Program-made: the position numbers and the translations under genes | The notes under the pieces: generated by a model | What the model saw: only the letters and a program-made list of their open reading frames with translations | Databases searched by the model: none | Told to the model about the DNA's origin: nothing | In this document: positions 6,492-8,219 of the stretch, piece by piece | Layout of the letters: the number at the start of each line of letters is the position of its first letter | How positions within the stretch are numbered: the stretch's first letter is position 1 | NCBI GenBank assembly: GCA_035252155.1 | Contig: DATFDL010000144.1 | Location: 1 to 8,219, forward strand | DNA length: 8,219 nucleotides | Origin: JAICLL01 sp035252155 | Lineage (GTDB): Bacteria > Planctomycetota > Planctomycetia > Pirellulales > JAICIG01 | Reading direction: 5' to 3'

Positions 6492-6694
6492 CATCACCGA
6501 TCCCCTCATGCTCCTTCTCGCGGCGGGTTGTCATCCTTGTCGGTTCTTCGCGCGCCATGGCTGCGCCAACTAGCTGAGACGCGAGTTCGCCATCGTCGGC
6601 AAGCTGCCAGCCCGGCGTTGCGCCGGCCTAAAACCCGCCTGGGACGGCGGCGGCTAAGGCGTTATAATCGACGTGTACGGCAAGTCGATTCCCC
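6492..6694. other. Non-coding spacer with GC-rich hairpins before topoisomerase VI-B
   Basis: About 200 bp without a credible gene. It contains a perfect 6-bp stem with a TTG loop (CCGGCG 6612-6617, CGCCGG 6621-6626) and a second small stem CCGCC (6635-6639) with GGCGG (6646-6650). Neither is followed by a T-run, so they are not typical intrinsic terminators. They may be a degenerate copy of a dispersed repeat or structure that delimits the protease unit. The end of the region carries the TATAAT described separately. Confidence 0.5.
6663..6668 (+). promoter_or_regulatory. Consensus -10 element (TATAAT) for topoisomerase VI-B
   Basis: A perfect TATAAT lies 26 bp before the ATG at 6695, predicting initiation near 6675 and a short leader of about 20 nt. 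The -35 position (6640-6645, TGGGAC) matches poorly, so the promoter may depend on an activator or an alternative sigma factor. Its placement supports 6695 as the start. Confidence 0.5.
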
Positions 6695-8219
6695 ATGAAG
6701 AAAAGTCAGCGAACGAACGCAGGGAGGCACAGGTTGGTTAGCGCCAAGACGGCCAGCGGGGCGAAGGAAGCACTCGAACCAGAACTCTCCGTGAACGACG
6801 ATGCCGCGTCTGGCAACGGATCGGCCAACGGGCACGCCGGCAACGGCTCCGCGAATGGCGCCGTCGCCGAGCCGGCAGTTGCACGCAACGGCCATGCGGC
6901 GTCGGGCCGGCGGCGGCGGGCGACGGCCGAGTCGATGGCCGCCAGCCAACGCGATATTTCGGTCAGCGAGTTCTTCGCCAAAAACCGGCACCTGCTCGGC
7001 TTCGACAATCCGCGCAAGGCCCTGCTGACCACCATCAAGGAAGCCGTCGACAACTCGCTCGACGCCTGCGAAGAGGCCGGCATTCTGCCCGAAGTCTGGG
7101 TGCATATCGAGATCACCGCCCCGAACCGCTTCAAGGTGGGCGTGCAAGACAATGGGCCGGGCATTTTGAAGACACAGATTCCGAACATCTTCGGCAAGCT
7201 GCTCTACGGCTCGAAGTTCCACCGGCTGCGGATGAGCCGCGGCCAGCAGGGCATCGGCATCAGCGCCGCCGGCATGTATGGCGTGCTCACCACCGGCAAG
7301 CCGGTGAAGATCATTTCAAAAGTTTCTCCGCGCAAGCCGGCCCACTATTACGAAATTCAGATCGACACCAAGAAGAACAAGCCCGAGATCCTCAACGGCA
7401 AGGGCGAGGGCGTCGATATTCCGCCGGGCGAGGCGGGCCGCCGGGTGATCGAAAAGCACGGCATCGAGTGGATCGAGCAAGACCACGGCACGCGCGTGAC
7501 CATCGAGCTCGAGGCCCGTTACACGCGCGGCCGCGGCAGCGTCGATGAATACCTCGAACAGACGGCCATCGCCAATCCGCACGTCACGCTGCACTACGTC
7601 GATCCCGACGGCAACGAGACCGTCTACGAACGTTCGGCCACGACGCTGCCGCCCGAACCGAAAGAGATCAAGCCGCATCCCTATGGCGTCGAGCTGGGCC
7701 GGCTGATGACGATGCTCAAAGACACGAAGCCAACCACGCTGTCGCAGTTTTTGACGTCGAGCTTTTCGCGCGTCAGCCCGGCGGTGGCCCGCAAGATTTG
7801 CGAGACGGCCAAAGTGAGCGTGCGGGCCTCGACCACCAAGATCGGCCGGCACGAAGCCGACTCGCTCTATCAGGCGATTCAGCAGACCAAGATCGGTTCG
7901 CCGGCCACCGATTGTCTGGCGCCGATCGGCGAAGAGCTCTTGTTAAAGGGATTGCACAAAGTCGTGCCCGGCGAGTTTTACGTGGCGGCCACGCGTCCGC
8001 CGGCCGTCTATCGCGGCAATCCCTTTGTGGTCGAGGCGGCCCTGGCTTACGGCGGCACGAGCACGGCCCAAAAGGTGTCGCTCGAAGCGCTCACCGAACT
8101 GCTGGCCGAGAGCGACGCCCGTTCGCTGCGGCAGTTTTTGATTAGCACCTTCAACGGCGTCGGGCCTGAGGCGGCCGAAAAGATTTTGACCGAGGCCGAC
8201 CTGGGGCAGCGCGTCACCC
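6695..8219 (+). CDS. top6B: DNA topoisomerase VI subunit B (ATPase subunit), 3' truncated by window
   Basis: 508 codons are present without a stop; the gene continues past the edge. TopoVI is a type IIB topoisomerase; the B subunit binds ATP, dimerises and drives strand passage, while subunit A cleaves DNA. The GHKL ATPase is clear: EAVDNSLDACEEAG (Glu116, Asn120), QDNGPGI (151-157) and GQQGIGISAAGMYG (183-196). The H2TH domain starts at about 337 (TLSQFLTSSFSRVSPAVARK), and the transducer start RPPAVYRGNPFVVEAALAYGG ends at 454. After that the expected RFANRVPL stretch is absent through residue 508. Instead there is a second QFL-type helical motif (466-503), so an insertion interrupts the transducer. 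Residues 1-85 are an extra low-complexity N terminus rich in Asn, Gly and Ala, ending in GRRRRAT, probably disordered and possibly DNA-binding. Start 6695 is favoured by the TATAAT upstream; ATG 6935 (Met81) would give only the core. The gene for subunit A is not in the window and may follow. Confidence 0.95.
   Translation, partial: MKKSQRTNAGRHRLVSAKTASGAKEALEPELSVNDDAASGNGSANGHAGNGSANGAVAEPAVARNGHAASGRRRRATAESMAASQRDISVSEFFAKNRHLLGFDNPRKALLTTIKEAVDNSLDACEEAGILPEVWVHIEITAPNRFKVGVQDNGPGILKTQIPNIFGKLLYGSKFHRLRMSRGQQGIGISAAGMYGVLTTGKPVKIISKVSPRKPAHYYEIQIDTKKNKPEILNGKGEGVDIPPGEAGRRVIEKHGIEWIEQDHGTRVTIELEARYTRGRGSVDEYLEQTAIANPHVTLHYVDPDGNETVYERSATTLPPEPKEIKPHPYGVELGRLMTMLKDTKPTTLSQFLTSSFSRVSPAVARKICETAKVSVRASTTKIGRHEADSLYQAIQQTKIGSPATDCLAPIGEELLLKGLHKVVPGEFYVAATRPPAVYRGNPFVVEAALAYGGTSTAQKVSLEALTELLAESDARSLRQFLISTFNGVGPEAAEKILTEADLGQRVT
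6812..6865 (+). repeat. 27-bp in-frame tandem duplication in top6B N-terminal extension
   Basis: Two adjacent 9-codon units encode GNGSANGHA and GNGSANGAV. Most differences between them are third-base changes (GGA/GGC, TCG/TCC, GCC/GCG, AAC/AAT), so the duplication is old enough to have drifted while the peptide was kept or it was built under composition bias. It lies in the disordered N-terminal tail ahead of the ATPase domain. Confidence 0.6.

Noticed and set aside
6256..6558. 100-codon - strand frame starting in the spacer after the protease gene (MAREEPTRMTTRREKE)
   Set aside because: The first ~25 residues look soluble and charged but the rest is antisense to the aspartic protease gene; no promoter or ribosome-binding site on that strand.
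6508..6573. Short ORF starting MLLLAAGCHPC, resembling a lipoprotein signal
   Set aside because: Only 21 codons, no Shine-Dalgarno, lipobox spacing is wrong, and it lies in the repeat-like spacer.
6612..6626. Intrinsic terminator for the protease unit
   Set aside because: The stem is perfect but short and is followed by CCTAAAACC rather than a T-run.
7316..7852. 178-codon open frame on the - strand inside top6B
   Set aside because: Antisense of the conserved ATPase/H2TH coding region; no independent support.
1..8219. CRISPR array, tRNA or rRNA genes, phage or insertion-sequence genes
   Set aside because: I saw no regularly spaced direct repeats, no cloverleaf-like or rRNA-like sequence and no transposase or integrase reading frame.

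Overview
The window is GC-rich, densely coding and transcribed entirely on the + strand. It most likely comes from a planctomycete of the Pirellulales type. The support is a bacterial DNA topoisomerase VI B subunit, a Gfo/Idh/MocA-type oxidoreductase, a hybrid kinase with a KdpD-like membrane domain, and a CTCTCC/GGGAG dispersed-repeat motif that I recall from planctomycete genomes. The assignment rests on gene content only; no rRNA or other marker gene is present.

Layout: (1) 1-249 is the C-terminal end of a probable Gfo/Idh/MocA oxidoreductase. (2) 250-1275 is a complete FabH-type ketoacyl-ACP synthase III with an intact Cys-His-Asn triad; its ATG directly follows the stop of the oxidoreductase. 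(3) 1276-1517 is a leader region with a weak promoter candidate, an 8-bp dyad and an unusually strong Shine-Dalgarno-like purine run that does not serve the obvious start. (4) 1518-3779 is a membrane hybrid histidine kinase (DUF4118, PAS, PAS, HisKA, HATPase, REC). (5) 3780-3980 holds a compact element of about 100 bp with perfect 20-bp terminal inverted repeats and inner hairpins. (6) 3981-5792 is an M3 oligoendopeptidase of the PepF type. (7) 5866-6491 is a two-gene cassette: an 84-aa protein of unknown function, coupled by a TGATG overlap to a 123-aa retropepsin-like (clan AA) aspartic protease. A promoter placed so that the transcript would be leaderless lies in front of it. (8) 6492-6694 is non-coding, with GC-rich hairpins and a perfect TATAAT. 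(9) 6695 to the end is topoisomerase VI subunit B, running off the edge.

The genes do not form one pathway. They are mostly separate housekeeping or regulatory units: lipid or ketide condensation, signalling, peptide turnover and DNA topology. Only oxidoreductase/fabH and the small protein/protease pair look co-transcribed. The most unusual points are a second copy of the H2TH-like helical motif inserted in the transducer domain of the TopVI-B protein, the coupled small protein plus retropepsin cassette, and the inverted-repeat element just upstream of the peptidase.
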